38,160 nt of DNA from an uncultured marine group III euryarchaeote (GTDB lineage Archaea; Thermoplasmatota; Poseidoniia; MGIII; CG-Epi1). The stretch spans positions 1 to 38,160 of the forward strand of contig CACAGG010000008.1 of NCBI GenBank assembly GCA_902531985.1, read 5' to 3'. The translations under genes and the position numbers were made by a program. The notes beneath the pieces are model-generated. The model was not told the DNA's origin. It saw only the letters and a list, made by a program, of their open reading frames with translations, and made no database searches. Positions 8,418-15,495 of this stretch are shown piece after piece. Position 1 is the first letter of the stretch, and each line of letters opens with the position of its first letter.

Positions 8418-9205
8418 GAGCAATCATTCTATCAGCAGGTAAAGGCAGTCGCTTAAGTGCACATACATTTGATAAACCCAAAGGAATGATTAAGTTTGTA
8501 GGGAAAACTTTACTTGAACATCAGATAGATGTATTACAATCTAATGGCGTCAGTGATATAGTAATTATTAGAGGATACAAGGCGCATAAAATTAATTTTG
8601 AAAATATAACGTATTTTGATAATGTTAATTTTGAAAATACAAATATGGTTGAGAGTCTTTTATGTGCAGAAGATAAATTAAATGTTGAATGTTTGGTGAC
8701 TTATTCTGATTTGATATTAGAAGATGCCGTGATTAATAAAATGGTTAAATCGGAATATGATATTGGCGTTTTAGTTGATGAGAATTTTGAAGATTACTGG
8801 AAAGCCAGGCTAGGTGAAAAATATTCAGAAGATATGGAAAGTTTGGTTATTTCAGATAATAAAATCATGAATTTAGGAAATCCTAATCCAAGTTTAACCC
8901 AAGTTGATGGAAGATATGTTGGTGCAATTAAATTTTCTGCAAGAGGGATAAAAACATTATTAAAAATTTGTAAAATTAATAAGAAAAAAGAATCACTTAA
9001 TTCCTTTAATACTCGCAAATTTAAAAATTGGCATATGACAGACTTACTGCAATGTATAATAGATAATAATTTTTCTGTGAATCCAATTTTAATCTCTAAA
9101 GGCTGGTTAGAATTTGATACAGACAAAGATTATGATCTGTATACGGAATGGTATATGAAAAATAAACTTAAAAAGTTTATTAGTTTAGGTTCATCTGATG
9201 TTTAA
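8414..9205 (+). CDS. Sugar-nucleotidyltransferase-fold cytidylyltransferase, probable CTP:phosphoglutamine type
   Basis: 263 residues from a TTG start that overlaps the previous stop (TTGA), a 4-nt overlap implying coupled translation; the RAIILSAG strand begins at once, so no later start is possible. The nucleotide loop is intact: SAGKGSRLS (7-15) followed by KPKGM (21-25). The metal aspartate is D99 in VTYSDLIL and the closing motif is WLEFDTDKDYD (231-241), the pattern of LicC-like and Cj1416-like cytidylyltransferases. By context it would transfer CMP to phosphoglutamine before hydrolysis by the 7755 gene product. Phosphocholine or a phosphorylated sugar are alternative substrates. Unlike the NTase domain fused to the kinase, this copy keeps all signature residues. 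Confidence 0.8.
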   Translation: MRAIILSAGKGSRLSAHTFDKPKGMIKFVGKTLLEHQIDVLQSNGVSDIVIIRGYKAHKINFENITYFDNVNFENTNMVESLLCAEDKLNVECLVTYSDLILEDAVINKMVKSEYDIGVLVDENFEDYWKARLGEKYSEDMESLVISDNKIMNLGNPNPSLTQVDGRYVGAIKFSARGIKTLLKICKINKKKESLNSFNTRKFKNWHMTDLLQCIIDNNFSVNPILISKGWLEFDTDKDYDLYTEWYMKNKLKKFISLGSSDV

Positions 9206-10367
9206 AAAAAATGTCTTAATGGTCTGTTTAGATGGTGCACGTGTCGACATGTTGAACAGTTCTCACGAGCTGTCCACACTTTTTAGCCAAGGTTCGCTTT
9301 TCAATCAGTGTATTGTTTCTTCCCCTTATACTGTAGCGTCAATTCATTCAATTATGACTGGTATGTATGGTCACAGAAATGGTGTTGATGCTTACAATAA
9401 TATGTTTAGACTCAAAAAAAATCTTAAGACTTTACCAGAGTATTTGAATGAGAATGGATATTATACACACGCAGACATGTTAGGTGAAGCAGTATTATCT
9501 AAAAGAGGTTTTGATGAATCAACAATACATGATGAAAATTCAATTAGTTCAGAGGATTTACTGGAATATCATAATGAAATAATAAGTAAGGCTCATAAAA
9601 AAGGTAACAACTTTTTTGTTTTCCTACAGTATAGCAAAATACACACAGGTTGCGTTGCTAATGTAGCTAAAAAGTTTGATGATTTAGATGAGGGGTATTA
9701 CACCACTCAGCAATATCAAGAGAATAAAAAAAATTTTTCATCTTATATGAAAGATTCAGGAATATATGCATCAGGCTTAGTTAAACATCTTGAAGCACTT
9801 AATATCTTAGATGATACAGTTGTGATTTTTTTTTCTGACCACGGTACTAGCCTAGGAGAGAAATACGGAGAAAAAATGTATGGTTCTTTTGTTTATGACT
9901 ATACAATAAAGACATTTTTCCACTTTTTAAATCCTATATTCCCTAATGTCAAGATCAATACACAAGTAAGATGTATAGATATTATGCCTACTATACTAGA
10001 TTTTCTAGGAATTAGTATTGATTCTAATTTGCTATCTTTTCAAGGTGATTCAATTATGCCTTTAGTCGAATATCACAAGAAGAATAGATTACATAAGTTT
10101 TTTCTTAAAAAGGTAAAAGATAGGATAGCTTATGTAGAAACCGGAGGTTTAGGAGGCCTTTGGCCTTCACCTAAATCAGCTAATGTTAGGTGTGTCCGAA
10201 CAAGAAAATGGAAATTGATTCATAATCTTACTCCAGATAATTTTGAGCTTTACAATTTAGAAAAAGATCCTCGAGAGGAAAAAAATTTAGCAAGTATAGA
10301 ACTCAAGCTCAAACATCAAATGCAAAAATATATGTTAAACATAATGGAGGGTAGTAAGAAGCCTTAA
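9198..10367 (+). CDS. Alkaline-phosphatase/sulfatase superfamily enzyme with a threonine nucleophile
   Basis: 389 residues, no signal peptide or membrane segment. Metal ligands of the superfamily are visible: D12 in VCLDGARVD, H149 in SKIHTG and D214-H215 in FFSDHGTS. The nucleophile position is T45 in SSPYTVASIHSIMTG, so the Cys/Ser-x-Pro-x-Arg formylglycine motif of true sulfatases is absent. The C-terminus carries the familiar sulfatase-like ending with VRTRKWKLIHN and ELYNLEKDPREEKNLA. A Thr nucleophile is typical of phosphotransferases and phosphodiesterases of the superfamily (for example LtaS and EptA types). The gene overlaps the cytidylyltransferase by 8 nt, so a phospho- or phosphoramidoyl-transfer or removal role in this pathway is plausible. 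The superfamily is sure; the reaction is inferred. Confidence 0.8.
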   Translation: MFKKNVLMVCLDGARVDMLNSSHELSTLFSQGSLFNQCIVSSPYTVASIHSIMTGMYGHRNGVDAYNNMFRLKKNLKTLPEYLNENGYYTHADMLGEAVLSKRGFDESTIHDENSISSEDLLEYHNEIISKAHKKGNNFFVFLQYSKIHTGCVANVAKKFDDLDEGYYTTQQYQENKKNFSSYMKDSGIYASGLVKHLEALNILDDTVVIFFSDHGTSLGEKYGEKMYGSFVYDYTIKTFFHFLNPIFPNVKINTQVRCIDIMPTILDFLGISIDSNLLSFQGDSIMPLVEYHKKNRLHKFFLKKVKDRIAYVETGGLGGLWPSPKSANVRCVRTRKWKLIHNLTPDNFELYNLEKDPREEKNLASIELKLKHQMQKYMLNIMEGSKKP

Positions 10368-10387
10368 TTTCTTAAAGAAAATTTACC

Positions 10388-11386
10388 ATGTATGCTTACA
10401 TAATAACTTTTTTATTTTTATTGTTTATACTTTATGTTTATTTTTCTAGTTGGTCATATTCAAATAAATTAACATTATTTTTTATCGCATGGATTGAATC
10501 AATAGTTGTAATGACTGTTTTTGTATATCCTAAATCAGTTCTTGAAGGAAAATTCCCACTTCCGCCAATACTTTTTTTCTTTTTAGTACTTAGTTTTCTT
10601 ATTTACAAATGCTTAAAGCTTCAAGATTATCCTAAAAATAAGGATAATAGTTTAGTTGGTTCAATTTATTTTAGGTCAATAGGTATAATTATTATATTTT
10701 CAACAATCCTTCTGGAAGTTTTTATATTTGATGGTTCTTTCAGTGCTAATAGCCTATCATTGATTATTTTTGGTTTCTATTTGGTTATATTTAATTTTTT
10801 AGATATGCATATTAATTATAAAAAAATGTTATTTATTTTTTTATGCCTTTTTGTTTTATCACATCCAGTAGCAACAGTCATAATTAAAATATTAAAAAAT
10901 AATTTTGATCTCTTTAACGATAGTGCATGGTCGGATTCTTTAGTTCATCTAACTTTAGGTGTACCTGTTGCCAATTTTCTCTCTCTTTTTGGTTTTGAGG
11001 TTTGGACAACAGGGAATACAATTTTCTATATAGATAAAACAGTGGGCCATTCCAGTTCAGTTTCTATAGCAACAGGTTGTTCAGGTATTGATTCAGTTGT
11101 CGTTTTTATTTGTGCATTATTCAGTTACCTTTATGTGGAGTACAAAATTCTTGATCCGTTTACTTTAGCTTTATTTCTCCTTGGAGTAATGATGTCCTAT
11201 TTTGCCAATATATTAAGGATGAGTATAATAATAATATCTGGCCATTATTGGGGCAATGACGCGCTCCAATTTGCACATACAAATGTTGGTTGGTTGATAT
11301 TTACATTCTGGATTTTTATTTTTTGGAGGTTGATGGATTCATTTATTATTGATAATATTGTGGAGAATTTAAAATCAGAAAGATGA
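10388..11386 (+). CDS. Archaeosortase/exosortase family transpeptidase
   Basis: 332 residues, about eight predicted hydrophobic segments. All three family catalytic residues are present in order: C231 in ATGCSGID, R277 in FANILRMS and H297 in FAHTNVGW. In characterised archaeosortases (ArtA of Haloferax) the Cys cleaves a C-terminal tripartite sorting signal and links the protein to a lipid. Bacterial exosortases of this family are commonly encoded among exopolysaccharide genes, which parallels this island. The N-terminal ~180 residues are an extra hydrophobic extension. The gene ends inside the start of the next one (ATGA overlap), so the two membrane proteins are probably made together. No protein in this window ends with an obvious PGF-CTERM-type tail, so targets lie elsewhere. 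Confidence 0.87.
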   Translation: MYAYIITFLFLLFILYVYFSSWSYSNKLTLFFIAWIESIVVMTVFVYPKSVLEGKFPLPPILFFFLVLSFLIYKCLKLQDYPKNKDNSLVGSIYFRSIGIIIIFSTILLEVFIFDGSFSANSLSLIIFGFYLVIFNFLDMHINYKKMLFIFLCLFVLSHPVATVIIKILKNNFDLFNDSAWSDSLVHLTLGVPVANFLSLFGFEVWTTGNTIFYIDKTVGHSSSVSIATGCSGIDSVVVFICALFSYLYVEYKILDPFTLALFLLGVMMSYFANILRMSIIIISGHYWGNDALQFAHTNVGWLIFTFWIFIFWRLMDSFIIDNIVENLKSER

Positions 11387-13029
11387 AATTAAGTCATAAA
11401 CTTTTTTTTGCAACAATAATGTTGTTTAGTTTTTGTTTAAGATATCCAGATAGTTATTTAGAACAAGGTTCAGATTCATTTGGCAATCACCTCGTATCTC
11501 AGGCACTAATTAATACTGGAAATGATCAAAGAATTATTAATCTTTTTTCATTTTTTGGTTTATTTCCAGGTTCTAATAATACAGGAGGTTCATTTTTGCT
11601 TAGTGCCTTTTCGATTGTTACAGATTTGACAGTCCATCAGTCAATCTTTATTCTTCCTATTTTACTTTCTATTATAGGTTCATTCTCAATGTTCCTATTT
11701 GCAAGAGAAACTACGAGAAATGTGACAATATGTCTTTTTGCAGTTTTACTCTTTTCAACAGCACGATATTATTTATCATTTACAGAGTTTACGTATAGTT
11801 ATAGAATGGTTTACATGTCATTATTACCTGCTTTTCTCTTTCTTTTTATTAAATTGTTTAAAATTAATTTTAGCTTTGATTTTGGATTTTGGTTTCTTAT
11901 ATTATTTTTATCTTTTGCACTTCTTTCAATACATAGAATGATGTATCTTAATGGTTTATTGGTAGTGTCTTTGATATTTTACTATATTATAAATTATTTT
12001 TCAACTAGATTTAAATTCACAAATAAATTTCTAAAGCCGATTATAATATATTCTCTTTTGATAATACTTTATGTATCATCAGTAAGTGGTTATTTTTTCT
12101 ATTCAGGTTCATCAGAGTATTCACTTGAGAGGGGTAAAAAGTTTTTCGATAGCGATTCGTTACATTTTACAATAATAAATCTGGGTTTATTGTACGCAAT
12201 GCAATTTGGTTTTTTACTGCCATTTGCAGCGTTAGGTTTTGTGACAATTATTTTTAGAAAAAGCCCAATTCATAATTATTTAGTATTCGTAACTTTGTCA
12301 TATTCTATGATATGGACAGATTTGACCTATGGCTCATTTGCTTATTTGCCAGTGATTGTTGTCTTAGTTTCTTTGGGTTTGGAATCTTACCATTTATTTT
12401 TATCTAAAAGAATTAATAAAAACACAGCGTATTCAATACTTATTGTTATAATATTATTTTTACAAGCTAGTCCTGAATTTTTTACAGTAAAGGAAAGTGA
12501 ATACGATTATATCAACGAGGGGGTAACTTATTCAAGAGACTTAGAATACATAAAAGCTCTTGATGCTGGTTTGTACATAAAGACTACTAGTTACAGTGAT
12601 AAACCCATTATTTCTGCAGTTGTTTCAGGTTCTCGAATTTCTGCTTTTTCAGATTCTCCAGCCCCTGTTGCCACAACAAATCCTAATGCTGAATTTTTCG
12701 AGTACAAACAAATAGAATTAATAGAATTCTTATCAGGAGATTTAAATTTTTTATTTGAAGTTGCTGATGATAATCTTCAGCGTTCAATCCGATATGATGT
12801 TTTCTTAAGTGGTCAAGAATGGGATGCAGAATACACAAGAATAAATATGAATTACATATTTAGAGGAAATGATACATATATTCTTGCTCTTTATTCAGAA
12901 ACGAATCTCATTAAAACAGATAATGATGAATGGGTGGAAAGCCCTTTTATTATATCAGCAATAGAAAGTAATTATAAATCTTATGATAATGGTTTCCACA
13001 ATTTATACAATCTAGATCATACAAATTAA
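11383..13029 (+). CDS. Polytopic membrane protein, GT-C glycosyltransferase-like
   Basis: 548 residues: an N-terminal hydrophobic helix, a first outer loop with EQGSDSFGNH (27-36), then roughly ten membrane segments up to about residue 365 and a soluble C-terminal domain of about 180 residues. The acidic residue in the first loop (D31), followed by a nearby His (H36), resembles the layout of GT-C enzymes that use dolichyl-phosphate sugars, such as AglB and PMT types. I see no WWDYG-type motif, so it is not an oligosaccharyltransferase. It starts 4 nt inside the archaeosortase gene. A role in transferring a sugar on the outer face, or in processing the archaeosortase product, is inference from this coupling. 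Membrane topology is clear; the enzyme class is moderate. Confidence 0.6.
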   Translation: MKLSHKLFFATIMLFSFCLRYPDSYLEQGSDSFGNHLVSQALINTGNDQRIINLFSFFGLFPGSNNTGGSFLLSAFSIVTDLTVHQSIFILPILLSIIGSFSMFLFARETTRNVTICLFAVLLFSTARYYLSFTEFTYSYRMVYMSLLPAFLFLFIKLFKINFSFDFGFWFLILFLSFALLSIHRMMYLNGLLVVSLIFYYIINYFSTRFKFTNKFLKPIIIYSLLIILYVSSVSGYFFYSGSSEYSLERGKKFFDSDSLHFTIINLGLLYAMQFGFLLPFAALGFVTIIFRKSPIHNYLVFVTLSYSMIWTDLTYGSFAYLPVIVVLVSLGLESYHLFLSKRINKNTAYSILIVIILFLQASPEFFTVKESEYDYINEGVTYSRDLEYIKALDAGLYIKTTSYSDKPIISAVVSGSRISAFSDSPAPVATTNPNAEFFEYKQIELIEFLSGDLNFLFEVADDNLQRSIRYDVFLSGQEWDAEYTRINMNYIFRGNDTYILALYSETNLIKTDNDEWVESPFIISAIESNYKSYDNGFHNLYNLDHTN

Positions 13030-13069
13030 TAGTTTTAGAATATAGAGAGAGCCCTTATATTTAATTGAA

Positions 13070-14629
13070 ATGAGTTCTAATAAAAACATAAAAAAAACGA
13101 TCGTTAATATATCCTCTAAGGTAACTTTTTACACTTTATTTGGATACGTAATAAATATACCTTCTAAAATTTTAGTTGCAATATTTCTTCAGCCAGTAGG
13201 ATATGGTTTATTGAGTATTGCAAACTTAATTCTGACATATTCAAGCTATTTAGATTTGGGAACCTTTGCCAACATGCGGCGAAGAATATCTTTACTTTTA
13301 GGGGAAGATAAAAAAGAAGAAGCTAATGACATTGCAGCTGTAACTGCAGCTTGGATGTCCGTAACAACTGTATTTATAATATTAGCATTATTTCTTTTGT
13401 ATATTCTTGGATATAATTTTAGTGGTCTACTAAATCCTACAAATATAGTAATTATTGTTTTTCTTTTGATAGCAAATAGATTACGTACATTTTTAGCAAA
13501 TTATTGTAGAGGGTTTGGCGTCTTTGATGTTATAGTAACAAAATATTCTGTATCTAGTATTTTAACACCATTACTATCGGTTGTATTAGCGTATTATTTC
13601 CATGTTTCAGGAGTTTTATTGGCTAAAACTTTAGCCTCATATGTAATACTGGTTGTTTTTTTATATTATTTTTACAAAATCGATTCACCATCTATTTTGT
13701 TTTCTTTTTCTTACAATAAAACTATTTTGCATATTAGTGAATCTTTCCCCCTTTTTTTGAGGAAGTGTCTTACTGAGATTTATTCAACTTTAGATATATT
13801 GATAGTGACATTAATTTTTCCAATATACAGTTTGGGAATCTATGCTTTTTCAAAAGGAATATTTGTATCTTTAAAAGGTGCTGTAAGTTCAATCACGGCA
13901 GTTACAGATCGAAATATGCTTTTTGAAATTAGCAGCGAAGGTCATTCAGATAAAAGTATTTTTAAAAAATATTTCGAATCAAACATGATATGCTTTTTTA
14001 TGATTCTTTCTATACTTATAGGAATTTCTTATATCTTCTTTGAAATAATTATAGCAAATTTTATTCCTGAATATACGGCATCACTAGAAATAGCACAGTT
14101 ATTTTTTATTGAAGTAATACTAATAAAATCATCAGGTTTAGCTCTTGGCTATCTTAATGCAATAGGTCGGCTAAGATTGTACAATTCTATATATTTTATG
14201 GGATTAATAACCAAATTTTCTTCCATTTCCCTTTTAATTTATTATGACAGTATCAGTCTAAGTGCAATAGTTATGTGTTCAATTATTGGGAGTCTCTTGA
14301 TATTTATACTATCTCTTCATTTTACACTCACAGATATTTATTCCAGCAGACTCCAAAGCTTAAGGATAAGTATTCCATTCGTAATTATATTGGGGTCTTT
14401 GTATTTCTTGTTATCAGAATTTTCTTCAGTTATAGATTACCAACAGATTTCAGATTTAGTTTATTATAAATTAATAATTTATCTTATAGCTATTGGAGCA
14501 TTGACCTCAGTTATCTTTTGTGCATTCACACTCATTATTTTTTCCATTTTTTTCATTAAGATGAGACCCGAAAAACAGCTGTATAGTCTTATTCAGATGT
14601 ATATTTATCCGAATTCTGAAAAAAATTAA
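13070..14629 (+). CDS. Oligosaccharide flippase (Wzx/MOP superfamily)
   Basis: 519 residues with about 12-14 hydrophobic segments spread evenly over the whole length and short basic loops. The N-terminal part, with FGYVINIPSKILVAIFLQPVGYGLLSI (about 24-50) and LDLGTF at 57-62, follows the polysaccharide-transport-protein pattern of the MOP exporter superfamily. Such proteins move lipid-linked glycan units across the membrane. Its presence with the GT-C protein and sugar-nucleotide genes suggests that a lipid-linked glycan is assembled inside and exported. The gene is separated by 40 nt from the GT-C gene. The family call is firm; the cargo is unknown. Confidence 0.85.
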   Translation: MSSNKNIKKTIVNISSKVTFYTLFGYVINIPSKILVAIFLQPVGYGLLSIANLILTYSSYLDLGTFANMRRRISLLLGEDKKEEANDIAAVTAAWMSVTTVFIILALFLLYILGYNFSGLLNPTNIVIIVFLLIANRLRTFLANYCRGFGVFDVIVTKYSVSSILTPLLSVVLAYYFHVSGVLLAKTLASYVILVVFLYYFYKIDSPSILFSFSYNKTILHISESFPLFLRKCLTEIYSTLDILIVTLIFPIYSLGIYAFSKGIFVSLKGAVSSITAVTDRNMLFEISSEGHSDKSIFKKYFESNMICFFMILSILIGISYIFFEIIIANFIPEYTASLEIAQLFFIEVILIKSSGLALGYLNAIGRLRLYNSIYFMGLITKFSSISLLIYYDSISLSAIVMCSIIGSLLIFILSLHFTLTDIYSSRLQSLRISIPFVIILGSLYFLLSEFSSVIDYQQISDLVYYKLIIYLIAIGALTSVIFCAFTLIIFSIFFIKMRPEKQLYSLIQMYIYPNSEKN

Positions 14630-14704
14630 TAGGACGTAATATACCTTGCAAACGTTATCAACAATTACACTTTTGTATGTTAGATTAAGATATTCTTTAC
14701 TTTT

Positions 14705-15436
14705 ATGAACAGGTTCAGATATCAATTGGGCAATTTAATTCGTTTTTTGTCGGCACCTTGGCAGCAATGGAATATTTCTCCTGAAAAGGCTTGCACAATA
14801 TTTGGCAGCAATTTTGGTAAATCAGGCTGGAATCATATTAAACAAACTTTAGAAGAATATGATTCCAACAATCAAATTAAAGCGAAAGACACCACTCTTT
14901 GGAAATTTCTGAAAGAATTCAAACCAAGAAACATATTGGAAGTAGCAGGTGTAGATACAAAAAAAGAGTTTGACTTGTTTACATATCCTTGGTCTAGCTT
15001 TACTAAAAACTCTTTAAAAAAGAGTCCCTTACTTTCAAGATTTTGCGGCCCATCTACAGACGAATTTATAGAAGAAGAGTTTAAACGTATAATAGCTTTA
15101 TACAAAAAGTTAAAAAAAGAGGGTTATAAACCTTATACATATCCCAATTCCTTTATATATGGTACATGGCTCACTTCAATGTCGGGAGCATCTCGTTTTG
15201 TCGTTTTGCAAGGCAATCATAGAATGTCAATACTCAGTCATTTAGGTTACGTTAAGGTTAAGGTACGAACTCATAAGTCTTATCTAAAAAATATCTCTGA
15301 ATCAGATTTAGAATCATGGGAATTTGTTAAGTCTGGAGACTATAGTTCCGATGAGGCACTACACGTTTTCAACTTATTCTTTCAAAATAATGGTAATCAC
15401 ATCAAAAATATGATTAATAAATCTAGGATTTTATAA
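14705..15436 (+). CDS. ParB/sulfiredoxin-like (GNHR motif) protein of unknown function
   Basis: 243 residues, soluble, no signal peptide. The recognisable part is VVLQGNHRMSILSHLGYVKVKV (166-187 region), in which GNHR (170-173) and the following small-hydrophobic-Gly pattern match the nucleotide-binding core of ParB/Srx-fold proteins, where the motif is GxHR. ParB members bind CTP at this place and sulfiredoxins bind ATP. The N-terminal 160 residues are not recognised. There is no ParA or HTH nearby, so plasmid partition is unlikely. Its place between a flippase and an alkaline-phosphatase-like gene suggests a sugar- or phosphate-modifying role. A 75-nt gap precedes it and holds nothing I can identify. 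Confidence 0.6.
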   Translation: MNRFRYQLGNLIRFLSAPWQQWNISPEKACTIFGSNFGKSGWNHIKQTLEEYDSNNQIKAKDTTLWKFLKEFKPRNILEVAGVDTKKEFDLFTYPWSSFTKNSLKKSPLLSRFCGPSTDEFIEEEFKRIIALYKKLKKEGYKPYTYPNSFIYGTWLTSMSGASRFVVLQGNHRMSILSHLGYVKVKVRTHKSYLKNISESDLESWEFVKSGDYSSDEALHVFNLFFQNNGNHIKNMINKSRIL

Positions 15437-15478
15437 AATATGATATTTAATTATCTCATTAAAATCAGGAGAGAAGAA

Positions 15479-15484
15479 GGAGGT
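15479..15484 (+). promoter_or_regulatory. Shine-Dalgarno sequence for the 15496 gene
   Basis: GGAGGT ends 11 nt before the ATG at 15496, within a purine-rich stretch. It is one of few strong ribosome-binding sites in the island, where most genes start by overlap with the previous one. It supports translation of 15496 from a transcript with a leader. Confidence 0.55.
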
Positions 15485-15495
15485 TTTGATCTTTT

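Noticed and set aside
8794-9126. 110-codon open frame on the minus strand
   Set aside because: Lies fully inside the cytidylyltransferase gene, whose catalytic motifs are intact on the + strand.
3485-10367. Phosphonate biosynthesis cluster
   Set aside because: A PEP mutase with its EDKxxxxxS motif, phosphonopyruvate decarboxylase and AEP transaminase are all missing.
14630-14704. Possible RNA gene in a 75-nt gap
   Set aside because: No cloverleaf, conserved T-loop or CCA end and no stable hairpin; AT-rich spacer only.
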